From positions 57,717-121,716 of the forward strand of contig NZ_KB905703.1 of NCBI RefSeq assembly GCF_000380985.1: a DNA stretch of 64,000 nucleotides. The letters run 5' to 3'. Position 1 is the stretch's first letter. Each line of letters opens with the position of its first letter. This DNA comes from Proteiniphilum acetatigenes DSM 18083. GTDB lineage: Bacteria > Bacteroidota > Bacteroidia > Bacteroidales > Dysgonomonadaceae. This document shows positions 1 through 8,871 of the stretch, piece after piece. Under the pieces are notes generated by a model that did not search any database, had not been told where the DNA came from, and worked only from the letters and a program-made list of their open reading frames with translations. Made by a program: the position numbers and the translations under genes.

Positions 1-687
1 ATATCGGTTATTCTGTTCATCATCTACTATATCGTCGAAAATGTGGGTTATAAAATGACCCGCGACGGTGTGTGGGCACACTGGTTCGGTATGTGGTTCA
101 GCTCGTTCGTTTTGCTGCCTATAGGGATTTTCCTGACTTACAAGGCGGTGAATGATTCGGTAATCATGAATGCCGATACCTACGTCAACCTTTTCAAAAG
201 ACTCTTTTTCATTCGTGATAAGAGAAAATATCCGGTAAAAAGTGTGATCATTGAAAAACCGGATTATGAAAAAATATCGCAATCACTGTCTGATTTGTCA
301 CAGAGGATCGACCGGTTTCTGGACAGATATGGTCGTCTCTCATATAAAGACTACTGGACTGACACCAATTATAACAAGGAATTACGTTCTCTCAGAAGTT
401 CATTGGAGATAATACTCAACAGCCTGTCCAATTCCCGTAAACTGGAAGTATTGGCAAAGGCGGAAGAGTTTCCTGTAATATTCAATATAGTGAGGATTTT
501 CAATACCGGTTCAATACCGGCTAAAATCTGTATGTACCTTTTCCCTGTAGGAATTATTCTCAGATTCCTCTCTATCCCCCTTGAGTGGACAATCAGGAAA
601 GACCTGAGGAATATTCAAAGGTTGAACGGAGAGATGATAAATATTTTACACGGCATTCATGAGCCTGAAACTATAGCTTTAGCATAA
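1..687 (+). CDS. LptF/LptG-family permease, C-terminal part (cut by window start)
   Basis: The reading frame is open from base 1, so the start lies outside the window. It looks like the end of a YjgP/YjgQ (LptF/LptG) inner-membrane protein, which helps extract lipopolysaccharide from the inner membrane for transport to the cell surface. The visible part has a membrane segment at the extreme start (hydrophobic [10 protein letters not shown]), a second one around [16 protein letters not shown], which is typical of the last helix of this family, and then a long C-terminal extension with a further hydrophobic stretch near [15 protein letters not shown]. The extension is longer than in proteobacterial LptG and is seen in Bacteroidota versions. 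ribBA follows after 17 bases, probably co-transcribed. Confidence 0.75.
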   Translation: MSVILFIIYYIVENVGYKMTRDGVWAHWFGMWFSSFVLLPIGIFLTYKAVNDSVIMNADTYVNLFKRLFFIRDKRKYPVKSVIIEKPDYEKISQSLSDLSQRIDRFLDRYGRLSYKDYWTDTNYNKELRSLRSSLEIILNSLSNSRKLEVLAKAEEFPVIFNIVRIFNTGSIPAKICMYLFPVGIILRFLSIPLEWTIRKDLRNIQRLNGEMINILHGIHEPETIALA

Positions 688-704
688 AAACAATCCATAT
701 ACAA

Positions 705-1925
705 ATGCAAGAAGAAATTCAATTACATACTATTGAAGAAGCCATCGAAGAGATTCGGAAAGGCAACTTTATCATAGTGGTCGATGATGAAGACCGCGAA
801 AATGAGGGCGATCTTATTATTGCGGCAGAACATATCACTCCCGAAAAGATCAATTTTCTGGAAACTCATGCGCGGGGACTCATCTGTGCCCCCATCACCA
901 AAGAACGGGCCGAAGAATTGGACCTGCCGATGATGGTTTCACACAATACATCGATACATTCCACTCCCTTTACTGTCTCTATCGATCTGCTTACACACGG
1001 ATGCACTACCGGTATCTCGGCTTATGACAGGGCACAAACCATCCTGGCACTGACCCGTAAAGAGACGGCACCGGAAGATTTTGGCCGTCCGGGACATATC
1101 TTTCCCCTTCGTGCGCAAACCAAAGGGGTACTGCGTCGCGCAGGACATACCGAGGCAACGATCGACTTTGCCCGTCTGGCAGGACTCTACCCGGCCGGCG
1201 CCCTGGCCGAGATCAAGAATGAAGACGGCTCCATGGCCCGTCTCCCCGAATTGATGGAAATGTCCCGGAAATTCAATCTGAAGATCGTCTCAGTGGCCGA
1301 TCTGATAAAATACAGACTCCGGACGGAATCGTTGATTGAAAGAGGTGAAGCTGTGCAACTCCCTACGGAATATGGTGAATTCACGATGATACCGTTTCTG
1401 CAGAAAGCTACCGGTCAGGAGCATGTAGCTCTGATCAAAGGGGAATGGCACGACGATGAACCGGTGCTGGTACGTGTCCACTCCTCCTGTATGACGGGAG
1501 ATATTTTCGGGTCAATGCGTTGCGAATGCGGGGAACAGCTCCACAAGGCGCTGCAACTCATCGAAAAGGAAGGAAAAGGAGTGCTTGTCTATCTGAATCA
1601 GGAAGGGCGCGGGATCGGACTGATGGCAAAGGCAGCTGCCTACAAGCTTCAGGAGCAGGGGCTCGATACCGTGGATGCCAACCTTCACCTCGGTTACCAG
1701 GCCGATGAACGGGATTATGGCGTAGGCGCGCAGATCCTACGCAGTCTGGAAGTGAGAAAGATGCGCCTGATGACCAATAACCCTACCAAACGTGTCGGTC
1801 TTGAATCCTACGGACTGGAAGTAGTGGAGAATGTGCCGCTCGAAATCTCCCCCAACCAATACAACCATTTTTATATGGAAACCAAGAAAAAGAGAATGGG
1901 GCATGTGTTGAGGAGCATAAAATAG
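705..1925 (+). CDS. ribBA: Bifunctional 3,4-dihydroxy-2-butanone-4-phosphate synthase / GTP cyclohydrolase II
   Basis: This cytoplasmic enzyme supplies both precursors of riboflavin: the N-terminal half (about residues 1-205) makes dihydroxybutanone phosphate from ribulose 5-phosphate and the C-terminal half (about 210-406) opens GTP. The RibB half shows [23 protein letters not shown] and [13 protein letters not shown]; the RibA half shows the zinc-binding pattern [15 protein letters not shown] and the GRGIGL loop. The length of 406 residues matches the fused family. The ATG at 705 is the natural start, with the [12 protein letters not shown] opening. No FMN riboswitch is visible upstream; the gene sits directly behind the permease. 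Confidence 0.96.
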   Translation: MQEEIQLHTIEEAIEEIRKGNFIIVVDDEDRENEGDLIIAAEHITPEKINFLETHARGLICAPITKERAEELDLPMMVSHNTSIHSTPFTVSIDLLTHGCTTGISAYDRAQTILALTRKETAPEDFGRPGHIFPLRAQTKGVLRRAGHTEATIDFARLAGLYPAGALAEIKNEDGSMARLPELMEMSRKFNLKIVSVADLIKYRLRTESLIERGEAVQLPTEYGEFTMIPFLQKATGQEHVALIKGEWHDDEPVLVRVHSSCMTGDIFGSMRCECGEQLHKALQLIEKEGKGVLVYLNQEGRGIGLMAKAAAYKLQEQGLDTVDANLHLGYQADERDYGVGAQILRSLEVRKMRLMTNNPTKRVGLESYGLEVVENVPLEISPNQYNHFYMETKKKRMGHVLRSIK

Positions 1926-2010
1926 ATGTGTTGATGTGCCAATGAATGTGATCAAGTGGTTAAATGGAAAGGTGATTGGGATATTCGAATTTGATCGATC
2001 TTCTTTATTC

Positions 2011-2053
2011 TTCAAATCAACTAATCAGTAAATCGTTAAATCTGTTAATCAAT
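2011..2053. repeat. AT-rich intergenic repeat (copy 1)
   Basis: Short degenerate tandem units of the form aaatcaactaatcagtaaatc, gttaaatc, gttaatc. The 14-mer ctaatcagtaaatc at 2021-2034 recurs exactly at 4835-4848, again just upstream of a gene start. Its role is unknown. Confidence 0.5.
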
Positions 2054-2084
2054 TATGAGTTCTTTGCTCTAAATAAATGATCTT

Positions 2085-3596
2085 ATGAACATTTTGTACC
2101 TTCTAATCGGTTTTTTTGTAGGGGGAGTCCTGGGATGGATTATCGCCTCATTACTGAACAGGTCGAAATCGGTTTCAAAAAGTGAATTTGATGCGCTGAC
2201 CGGCAGATACAACATTTTAAATACCGAATTAGCCTTGTCGAAAGAGAAAATAACCGGCATGGAGGAAGATGAGGCATCATTAAAAAGTGACATAAAGGAA
2301 CAGGAGGAAACAATTGGCCGGTTACAGAGAGAACTACTGGAGGCGGAACGTGGTAGTGCCACGCTGTCGGCCAATCTGAATGCTGCACAGGAGACTATCC
2401 GAAATTACCAGGAAGAGGTAGAACAGATCAGGCACGAACTGAAAACAAAAAACGAAGAATGGAATGAAATAAACAAGTCGCTGGCTCAGTTCACGGCAGA
2501 AAACAAATCGTTACTCGAAAAACTGGAAAACCAGAAGGTAGAAATAGTCGAATTACGGAAACAGTTCAATCTGGAGTTCGAGAATATTGCCTCGAAAATC
2601 TTAGACGAGAAATCCGAGAAATTTACCCATCTCAACAGGGATAATCTGGATGCTATTCTGAAGCCGTTCGGAGAGAATATCGAGTCGTTCCGCAAAAAAG
2701 TGGAAGAGGTCTATATCAACGAGTCAAAAGAACGTTTCTCACTTGGACAGGAGGTGAAGAACCTGCGTGAATTGAACGACCGGCTCAGTACCGAAGCCAA
2801 TAACCTGACCAGAGCTTTGAAAGGGAGCTCAAAGACACAGGGCGACTGGGGTGAGATGATTCTGGAGAATATTCTTGAACGTTCGGGATTGGTGAAAGGT
2901 CGGGAATATTTTGTGCAGGAATCGCTGAGAGATACCGACGGTAACGCTTTCACCGGAGAAAGCGGCTCACGAATGAAGCCCGATGTAATCATCGCCTATC
3001 CTGACAACCGGAAAGTGATTATCGACTCGAAAGTATCGCTTACGGCCTATGCCAATTATGTAGGTGCAGACGATCCGGTAGAGCAGAAAAGATATATCGG
3101 CGAACATCTTCGCTCCGTACGTAAGCATATCGACGAACTGAGCCGGAAAAGTTATCAGGATTATGCCGATACACTCGATTTCGTGATGTTGTTTATCCCT
3201 AATGAACCGGCATATAGCCTGGCATTACAATATGATGAAAACTTGTGGCAGTACGCCTACGAGAAAAAAATACTGTTCATCAGCCCGACCAATCTGATCG
3301 CTGCTTTAAAGTTGATAGTGGATCTGTGGAAACGGGAATACCAGAATCGGAATGCGATGGACATTGCCGAGCGCGGAGCTGCGCTATACGACAAATTTGT
3401 CAATTTTGTGGATTCACTCACCGATATAGAAACCCATTTGAACAGGGCCAAACGGAGCTATGAGAGTGCTTACAGCCAGTTGAAATCGGGTAGGGGAAAC
3501 CTGATCGGCCAGGCCGAAAAGCTGCGTGAACTGGGGGTGAAAACTAAGAAATCACTACCCCAGTCATTGCTCGACGAGGTTACCGATGAAGAGTAA
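2085..3596 (+). CDS. rmuC: DNA recombination protein RmuC homologue
   Basis: RmuC proteins are membrane-anchored, coiled-coil proteins with a nuclease-like fold that limit rearrangements at inverted repeats; the exact biochemical activity is not settled. Here residues 3-22 form one membrane segment ([20 protein letters not shown]), residues about 35-190 are charged heptad-like coiled coil, and about 230-460 carry the RmuC domain with [37 protein letters not shown] and a [11 protein letters not shown] stretch. The length of 503 residues is normal. It is followed after 27 bases by kbl, so a read-through transcript is possible, but there is no functional link. Confidence 0.93.
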   Translation: MNILYLLIGFFVGGVLGWIIASLLNRSKSVSKSEFDALTGRYNILNTELALSKEKITGMEEDEASLKSDIKEQEETIGRLQRELLEAERGSATLSANLNAAQETIRNYQEEVEQIRHELKTKNEEWNEINKSLAQFTAENKSLLEKLENQKVEIVELRKQFNLEFENIASKILDEKSEKFTHLNRDNLDAILKPFGENIESFRKKVEEVYINESKERFSLGQEVKNLRELNDRLSTEANNLTRALKGSSKTQGDWGEMILENILERSGLVKGREYFVQESLRDTDGNAFTGESGSRMKPDVIIAYPDNRKVIIDSKVSLTAYANYVGADDPVEQKRYIGEHLRSVRKHIDELSRKSYQDYADTLDFVMLFIPNEPAYSLALQYDENLWQYAYEKKILFISPTNLIAALKLIVDLWKREYQNRNAMDIAERGAALYDKFVNFVDSLTDIETHLNRAKRSYESAYSQLKSGRGNLIGQAEKLRELGVKTKKSLPQSLLDEVTDEE

Positions 3597-3623
3597 TCTG
3601 ACTCAATTAAAAAAGAAAAAGAT

Positions 3624-4814
3624 ATGTACGGAAAAATGCAACAACACCTGCATGACGAATTGAAGTCGATTGAAGAGGCAGGTCTTTACAAAAAGGAACG
3701 GATCATTGTTTCGCCGCAAAAGGCTGAAATAAAAGTACAAACGGGACAGCAAGTACTCAACTTCTGTGCCAATAACTACCTGGGATTGTCCGATCATCCA
3801 AGGCTGATCGATGCGGCAAAACGGGCACTGGATGAAAGGGGCTACGGCATGTCGTCCGTACGTTTCATCTGTGGTACCCAGGATTATCATAAAGAACTGG
3901 AGGCGACCATCAGCCGCTTCTTCAAAACCGAAGATACGATTCTTTATGCCGCCTGTTTTGATGCCAACGGTGGTCTGTTCGAGCCGCTTTTTACCAATGA
4001 GGATGCTATCATCTCCGATGCGTTGAACCATGCATCCATTATCGACGGGGTGCGCCTTTGTAAAGCGCAACGCTACCGTTATGCCAACGCCGATATGGCT
4101 GATCTGGAAGAAAAGCTGAAAGAGGCACAGGCACAACGCTTCCGCATTATTGTTACCGACGGTGTCTTTTCAATGGATGGCAACGTAGCACCACTCGACA
4201 AGATTATGGAACTGGCAGAGAAATACGATGCACTGGTAATGGTGGATGAAAGCCACTCGGCCGGTGTGGTAGGCCAAACCGGAAAAGGTGTGACCGAATT
4301 ATACAATGTGATGGGTAATGTGGATATAATGACCGGCACATTAGGCAAAGCCTTTGGAGGTGCCATCGGCGGATTTACTACCGGCCGCAGGGAGATCATC
4401 GATATGCTGCGCCAACGGTCACGACCCTACCTCTTTTCCAACTCCATCCCCCCTATGGTGGCGGCATCAGGCGTAGAAGCATTCAATATGTTGCAGGAAT
4501 CCAATCACCTGCAGGATAAGCTGCACGAGAATGTAGATTACTTTGTGGCTAAGATGAAGGAAGCCAATTTCGATATCAAACCCACTCAGTCGGCTATCTG
4601 TGCCGTCATGCTCTACGATGCGAAACTGTCGCAGGATTTTGCGGCAGAGTTGCTCGACGAAGGTATCTATGTGACCGGATTCTACTATCCCGTCGTGCCG
4701 AAAGGCGAGGCGCGCATCCGTGTACAACTCTCTGCCGGCCATGAACGTGCACATCTCGACAAGGCAATTGCTGCGTTTATCAAAGTCGGGAAAAAGCTAA
4801 AAGTTATTTCTTAA
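3624..4814 (+). CDS. kbl: Glycine C-acetyltransferase (2-amino-3-ketobutyrate CoA ligase)
   Basis: A PLP enzyme that cleaves 2-amino-3-ketobutyrate with CoA to glycine and acetyl-CoA, the second step of threonine catabolism. At 396 residues it has the expected family length. Visible marks are [14 protein letters not shown], the substrate and cofactor stretch [24 protein letters not shown] and the PLP-lysine motif [14 protein letters not shown]. It starts at ATG 3624 and is followed by tdh, which makes the substrate; the pair forms the usual threonine-to-glycine unit. The spacing to tdh is 56 bases and holds an AT-rich repeat. Confidence 0.95.
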   Translation: MYGKMQQHLHDELKSIEEAGLYKKERIIVSPQKAEIKVQTGQQVLNFCANNYLGLSDHPRLIDAAKRALDERGYGMSSVRFICGTQDYHKELEATISRFFKTEDTILYAACFDANGGLFEPLFTNEDAIISDALNHASIIDGVRLCKAQRYRYANADMADLEEKLKEAQAQRFRIIVTDGVFSMDGNVAPLDKIMELAEKYDALVMVDESHSAGVVGQTGKGVTELYNVMGNVDIMTGTLGKAFGGAIGGFTTGRREIIDMLRQRSRPYLFSNSIPPMVAASGVEAFNMLQESNHLQDKLHENVDYFVAKMKEANFDIKPTQSAICAVMLYDAKLSQDFAAELLDEGIYVTGFYYPVVPKGEARIRVQLSAGHERAHLDKAIAAFIKVGKKLKVIS

Positions 4815-4834
4815 TGTGGCAATATGCTAATGAG

Positions 4835-4868
4835 CTAATCAGTAAATCAATAAATCATCAAATCAGTC
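4835..4868. repeat. AT-rich intergenic repeat (copy 2)
   Basis: ctaatcagtaaatc followed by aataaatc, atcaaatc and agtc units, directly before the tdh start. It shares an exact 14-mer with 2021-2034. The reading frame is open through it, which makes the annotated tdh frame look 19 codons too long. Confidence 0.5.
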
Positions 4869-4870
4869 AA

Positions 4871-5896
4871 ATGAAAGCATTGGTAAAATTACGTCCTGAA
4901 AAAGGTATTTGGATGGAAGAAGTACCCGTTCCGTCGATCGGTGTGAACGATGTACTTATCAAGATTAAAAAGACATCCATATGTGGTACCGACCTCCACA
5001 TTTATAAATGGGACGACTGGTCACAGAAAACTATTAAAACGCCTATGACCATCGGGCACGAGTATGTCGGTGAGATCGTGGATATAGGCAGCGGCGTACA
5101 AAACCTGAAGGTGGGCGACCGTGTTACCGGCGAAGGGCATATTGCCTGTGGACACTGCCGTAACTGCCGCCGTGGTAAACTGCATGTCTGTGAGAATACC
5201 ATCGGGGTGGGGGTAAACCGTGACGGCGCTTTTGCCGAATACCTCTCCCTGCCGGCCGCCAACGTGGTGAAGCTCGATCCCCGGATACCTGATGAGATTG
5301 CCTCTATCATGGATCCGTTCGGCAATGCTACTCATACCGCTCTCTCTTTTCCATTGATCGCCGAAGATGTGCTGATCACCGGTGCGGGACTGATAGGCAG
5401 CATGGCTACTGCAATCTGCCGTTTTGCCGGCGCCCGCTATATCGTGGTGAGCGACTTGAGCGAATACAGGTTGGATATAGCCAGGAAAATGGGAGCTACG
5501 CTTACGGTAAATGTCTCAAAAGGAGAAACAATAGCACAGGCAGTAGAGAAACTGGGAATGCGCGGTTTCGATGTGGGACTGGAAATGTCCGGTTCACCTG
5601 CCGGATTCCGGGAGATGATAGCCAATATGTACAACGGTTCCAAGATATCACTGCTGGGTATTTTGCCCAATAATACGATGGTGGATTGGAACGAGATTAT
5701 CTTCAAGGCGCTTACCCTGAAAGGGATCTACGGCCGTGAAATGTGGGAGACATGGTACCAGATGGAACAGATGATCATCTCGGGATTGGATCTGAGCCCC
5801 ATGATCACTCACCGTTTCAGTATCGATGATTTCCAGAAGGGATTTGATGTGATGGAGGAAGGCCAGTGTGGTAAAGTGATCCTAAACTGGGAATAA
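4871..5896 (+). CDS. tdh: L-threonine 3-dehydrogenase
   Basis: A zinc- and NAD-dependent medium-chain dehydrogenase that oxidises threonine to 2-amino-3-ketobutyrate, feeding kbl just upstream. Starting at the ATG at 4871 gives 341 residues, exactly the length of E. coli Tdh, with [15 protein letters not shown] as N-terminus; the frame extends upstream to 4814 but only through AT-rich repeat. Catalytic zinc ligands appear as C38 and H43 in [15 protein letters not shown] with the family histidine in [10 protein letters not shown]; the structural zinc lobe is [15 protein letters not shown]; the nucleotide fold has GAGLIGSMA. Confidence 0.95.
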   Translation: MKALVKLRPEKGIWMEEVPVPSIGVNDVLIKIKKTSICGTDLHIYKWDDWSQKTIKTPMTIGHEYVGEIVDIGSGVQNLKVGDRVTGEGHIACGHCRNCRRGKLHVCENTIGVGVNRDGAFAEYLSLPAANVVKLDPRIPDEIASIMDPFGNATHTALSFPLIAEDVLITGAGLIGSMATAICRFAGARYIVVSDLSEYRLDIARKMGATLTVNVSKGETIAQAVEKLGMRGFDVGLEMSGSPAGFREMIANMYNGSKISLLGILPNNTMVDWNEIIFKALTLKGIYGREMWETWYQMEQMIISGLDLSPMITHRFSIDDFQKGFDVMEEGQCGKVILNWE

Positions 5897-5899
5897 TAA

Positions 5900-6727
5900 T
5901 CAGGATTTGAAAAACCTGACAGCTTTATCGAACTTATCAAACGCCTTATCAAACAGGTTTAACTGCTTTAATAAAGGGAGTTCCTTTTCGGAGCTCTCTT
6001 TTTTTTCTTCTTCCGGCTCAGGAAGTACCTTGTAATCATCAATCAGTCCGATATTCTTTATAGCCCATTGGTTGGCTGCCGTCACCTCCTCAAGCAACAA
6101 TTTCATCTGATCGGCTGCAATCTTCATCAATCCGCTTTGCAATGCAGCTTTTCTCACCTGTTCTTTCGCCAGGGTCTGAATCTGTTGCAGGTCTTTTCTC
6201 CCGATCACATTGAACAGATCATCCTCAAAATAATAATAGTTGAAATCACAGTCAACAGAAAGGATTTCCGGTTTGGGAAAATCCTGCAGCCGGATCTCCT
6301 TGTGTTCTTCATCTACCTCCCATACGCATTTATTTATATCATAACCGATCAGCACTTGTGCACGCACAATAACCAATGCTTTTTTTGTGGAAGGAATGAA
6401 CTTAAGCAGTTTTTTTGTGTTTTCATAATTATATATCTCGTTGAGTTGTCCTTCGGCCACTACGATCTTGAAAACCCGTTTTATGCCCTCGACAACCGTA
6501 TGAGAGGCGGCGACGGTACCCGATTGGGTTTTCCGTATATTCCATAGCTGAAACAGGAGCCAGGCAATGACAATTCCTGTAAGCAACCCGAAGACCAGAA
6601 TACCCGATATATTCCCGGTCCCCGCATAAGTGGGCCTGAAGAATGTCCGGTAAAGAAATCCGGCAATCAATAACAAAAGAATAGCCGCAGTGATTATGCC
6701 GATTCTCTTTACGATCTTTTTCGTCAT
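5900..6727 (-). CDS. DUF4230 family membrane-anchored protein
   Basis: No enzymatic role is known for DUF4230. The protein starts most sensibly at MTKKIVKRIGI (6727), though an earlier in-frame start at 6754 exists. Two hydrophobic N-terminal stretches are visible (IITAAILLLLIAGFLYRTFF and ISGILVFGLLTGIVIAWLL), then a soluble domain of about 180 residues with mixed strands and helices, including VIVRAQVLIGYDINKCVWEV. The C-terminus carries an acidic, lysine-rich stretch (EPEEEKKESSEKE) and a short helix. It is convergent with tdh, four bases apart, and divergent from sixA. Function unknown. Confidence 0.7.
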   Translation of the reverse strand: MTKKIVKRIGIITAAILLLLIAGFLYRTFFRPTYAGTGNISGILVFGLLTGIVIAWLLFQLWNIRKTQSGTVAASHTVVEGIKRVFKIVVAEGQLNEIYNYENTKKLLKFIPSTKKALVIVRAQVLIGYDINKCVWEVDEEHKEIRLQDFPKPEILSVDCDFNYYYFEDDLFNVIGRKDLQQIQTLAKEQVRKAALQSGLMKIAADQMKLLLEEVTAANQWAIKNIGLIDDYKVLPEPEEEKKESSEKELPLLKQLNLFDKAFDKFDKAVRFFKS

Positions 6728-6831
6728 AAGCAGAATATTTTTGATAGAACACAAAAATAGGAATAAAGATTTGATAAATATGAATTATCAAGTCGGAATA
6801 CACAAAAATATATTATGTCAAAAATTATAAT

Positions 6832-6839
6832 TACTTTTG
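6832..6839 (+). promoter_or_regulatory. Putative -7 promoter element before sixA
   Basis: TACTTTTG fits the Bacteroidota -7 consensus TAnnTTTG. No clear TTG is found 19-21 bases upstream, so this is a weak call. It lies about 45 bases before the chosen sixA start. Confidence 0.35.
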
Positions 6840-6884
6840 TGCCTTGAAAAAAATGTTACAGCGCTACCTATAAGCCAAAACTAT

Positions 6885-7373
6885 ATGAAGCAACTTGTTA
6901 TCTTACGTCATGGCAAAGCCGAACAGGATACAATGGCCAAAGATGATTACGATCGGGTCCTTACCGATCGTGGTAATAAAAACGCCTCCGACATGGGAGG
7001 ATTTATTTTAAAAAAATGGGGAGTACCCGACCTGATCCTCTCTTCATCCGCAAGACGGGCACATGATACTGCCATACTGGCCGCACAAAGCCTTGGTTAT
7101 CCGCAGGAAGAGATCAGAACCGACCAGAATCTCTATTTCGCCCCTTCCCGCTGGATACTGAATGTAATTTCAAAATTGCCTGACGAGGTGAATCGTTGCC
7201 TCTACGTGGGGCACAATCCCGGAGTGACGGAACTGATCAACGACCTGGGTGTACGCCTCGATAATCTCCCTACCGCGTCGGCGATATGCTTCGAATTTCA
7301 TATCGGCTCCTGGGCAGAGATCTCGACCGAGAGAGCAGCTTTTCACTGGCTGAAACTGGCGAAAGAATTATGA
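6885..7373 (+). CDS. sixA: SixA-type phosphohistidine phosphatase
   Basis: A small histidine phosphatase of the SixA branch, which removes phosphate from phosphohistidine in proteins such as HPt domains. The start at 6885 puts the catalytic RHG motif at residues 8-10 (MKQLVILRHGKAEQ), as in the family; the frame extends to 6837 but without family-like sequence. Other marks are LTDRGNKNA, LSSSARRAHDTA and the second histidine in YVGHNPGVTEL. The 162-residue length is normal. It stands alone, convergent with the exporter gene that follows immediately. Confidence 0.85.
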   Translation: MKQLVILRHGKAEQDTMAKDDYDRVLTDRGNKNASDMGGFILKKWGVPDLILSSSARRAHDTAILAAQSLGYPQEEIRTDQNLYFAPSRWILNVISKLPDEVNRCLYVGHNPGVTELINDLGVRLDNLPTASAICFEFHIGSWAEISTERAAFHWLKLAKEL

Positions 7374-8558
7374 TCAGTAATTACTGAACAGTAGCCAGGC
7401 AACCAGCAGGGTCAGTATGATATTAAAACCTTGCGCCGTGAGGAACGACCAGATATATCTGGCATTTTCTTTCCTGAAGATATAACGGAAATCGGTCTCT
7501 AATCCGATGCATACGAAAGCCAAAGAGAAAAGTAGTCCACGTGCACCTCTGTTTGCCACGCGCGACAATTCTTTACCGGTTTCGGCATCGAAGGCAAAGC
7601 TAAAGATCAACGAAGCGATCAAAAAGCCAAGAACAAATTTCGGGAACCGTTCCCAGAGCACACTGCCCGAAGGACGGATATCGCTGTTGGTACCCTTGTA
7701 AGACCAATAGATGGAGATAATGAACGCAGCGACTCCCAGCAACACATTCTGTGCCGATTTGATGATCACACTGTATTGTTCGGCCGTCTCTCCGATAAAT
7801 TTTCCGGAAGCAACCACGGCGGCCGTCGTATCGATGGTACCCCCCAGCCAGGCACCGGCAACCTCCTCGCTCAATCCCATCCATTTTGCCAGATAGGGCA
7901 GGAGATACATCATGGGAATAGCTACAATAAGTACCAGTGATATCACAAATGAAAGCTTCTTGGGATCACCTTTAATCGCACCACTCGTGGCGATGGCTGC
8001 CGAAACCCCACAGATAGATACCGAACTCGATAACAACATCGACATCTCCTTGTCTATCCTGAATGCCCTGGTGGATATCCAAAAGCTGAAATACCAGACG
8101 GAGAACACTACAATGATGCCCTGTATCATCCCCAACGCACCGGCACGCATAATCTCATTGAAAAGGATGGAACTACCCAGGATTACTAACCCTGCCTTGA
8201 TATAGTATTCACTCTTGACTGCCGGGGCCAGCCATTTCGGTAAACCAACCGTATTGCGTATGAGCAACCCAATGAGTACGGCAAAAAAGACCGACTCCAG
8301 GCCGATCGTCTTAATCGGACTGAGACCGGCAATATATTCTGCCAACCAGGCAAGTGCGTAGACAACCACAAACGAGAGGATAAATCCTCCCTTATCTTTA
8401 TTTCCCATAAAGAGATAACCCAGATAAGCCAATACGGCTATCACCAGCGACATCTGCACATAATTCTTCATTACCGACGGTAAAAGGATTACCAGTACAA
8501 GGATAACTCCTCCGATGAGTGTGGAGACCCAATCTTCACTTTTTAATGTTTTTAGCAT
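7374..8558 (-). CDS. YeiH/UPF0324 family putative sulfate exporter
   Basis: An integral membrane protein with about ten hydrophobic segments spread over the whole length. Characteristic UPF0324 stretches are visible: YIKAGLVILGSSILFNEI, SSSVSICGVSAAIATSGAIK, AGAWLGGTIDTTAAVVASG and SAQNVLLGVAAFIIS. Members are annotated as putative sulfate or organosulfonate exporters from genomic context; transport has rarely been measured. I chose the ATG at 8558 (MLKTLKSEDW); a TTG two codons earlier is also possible. The adjacent CAAAATTA at 8613-8620 (TAATTTTG on the minus strand) may be its -7 element. No LysR regulator lies next to it. Confidence 0.8.
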   Translation of the reverse strand: MLKTLKSEDWVSTLIGGVILVLVILLPSVMKNYVQMSLVIAVLAYLGYLFMGNKDKGGFILSFVVVYALAWLAEYIAGLSPIKTIGLESVFFAVLIGLLIRNTVGLPKWLAPAVKSEYYIKAGLVILGSSILFNEIMRAGALGMIQGIIVVFSVWYFSFWISTRAFRIDKEMSMLLSSSVSICGVSAAIATSGAIKGDPKKLSFVISLVLIVAIPMMYLLPYLAKWMGLSEEVAGAWLGGTIDTTAAVVASGKFIGETAEQYSVIIKSAQNVLLGVAAFIISIYWSYKGTNSDIRPSGSVLWERFPKFVLGFLIASLIFSFAFDAETGKELSRVANRGARGLLFSLAFVCIGLETDFRYIFRKENARYIWSFLTAQGFNIILTLLVAWLLFSNY

Positions 8559-8871
8559 GATCAAATGGAGCGTTTTCGTTATAAATTTCTTATATAACTA
8601 TGGATTTGCAGACAAAATTATAAATAATTTACAAATAATAAAGACAAACAGTCATTTTCTTTCCTTCCGATTTACGGCTTGATCGCCTCAAAGCCACTGT
8701 TGGTCGATAAAATAGGAGAGTTCATCTATTTCTTTTGTGGAAACCTGACGACTATGCTATTTTTGTTGCGAATTCAAATATACAATTTGAATTTAAAAAA
8801 TGGAGGTTGATATAATTCTTCTTTCCGGATGAATCGGTTAAGTGAATGTTAGAAAAGAATATTTTTATCAT
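8559..8871. other. Divergent intergenic region with two promoter candidates
   Basis: A 313-base AT-rich region between the YeiH gene and the first receptor. It holds the minus-strand -7 element at 8613-8620 and the strong plus-strand promoter at 8734-8765. No gene, hairpin or repeat was seen. Confidence 0.6.
8734..8765 (+). promoter_or_regulatory. Bacteroidota sigma-70 promoter of receptor gene 1
   Basis: TTTG at 8734-8737 is followed after exactly 20 bases by TATTTTTG at 8758-8765, a full match to the TTTG / TAnnTTTG promoter form. Transcription would start near 8772, giving a leader of about 100 bases before the receptor ATG at 8872. Confidence 0.65.

Noticed and set aside
4814..4870. Upstream extension of the tdh frame
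   Set aside because: It encodes AT-rich repeat sequence; starting at 4871 gives the exact 341-residue family length.
5002..5335. Two long minus-strand frames within tdh
   Set aside because: Shadows of a conserved plus-strand gene; no family-like sequence.
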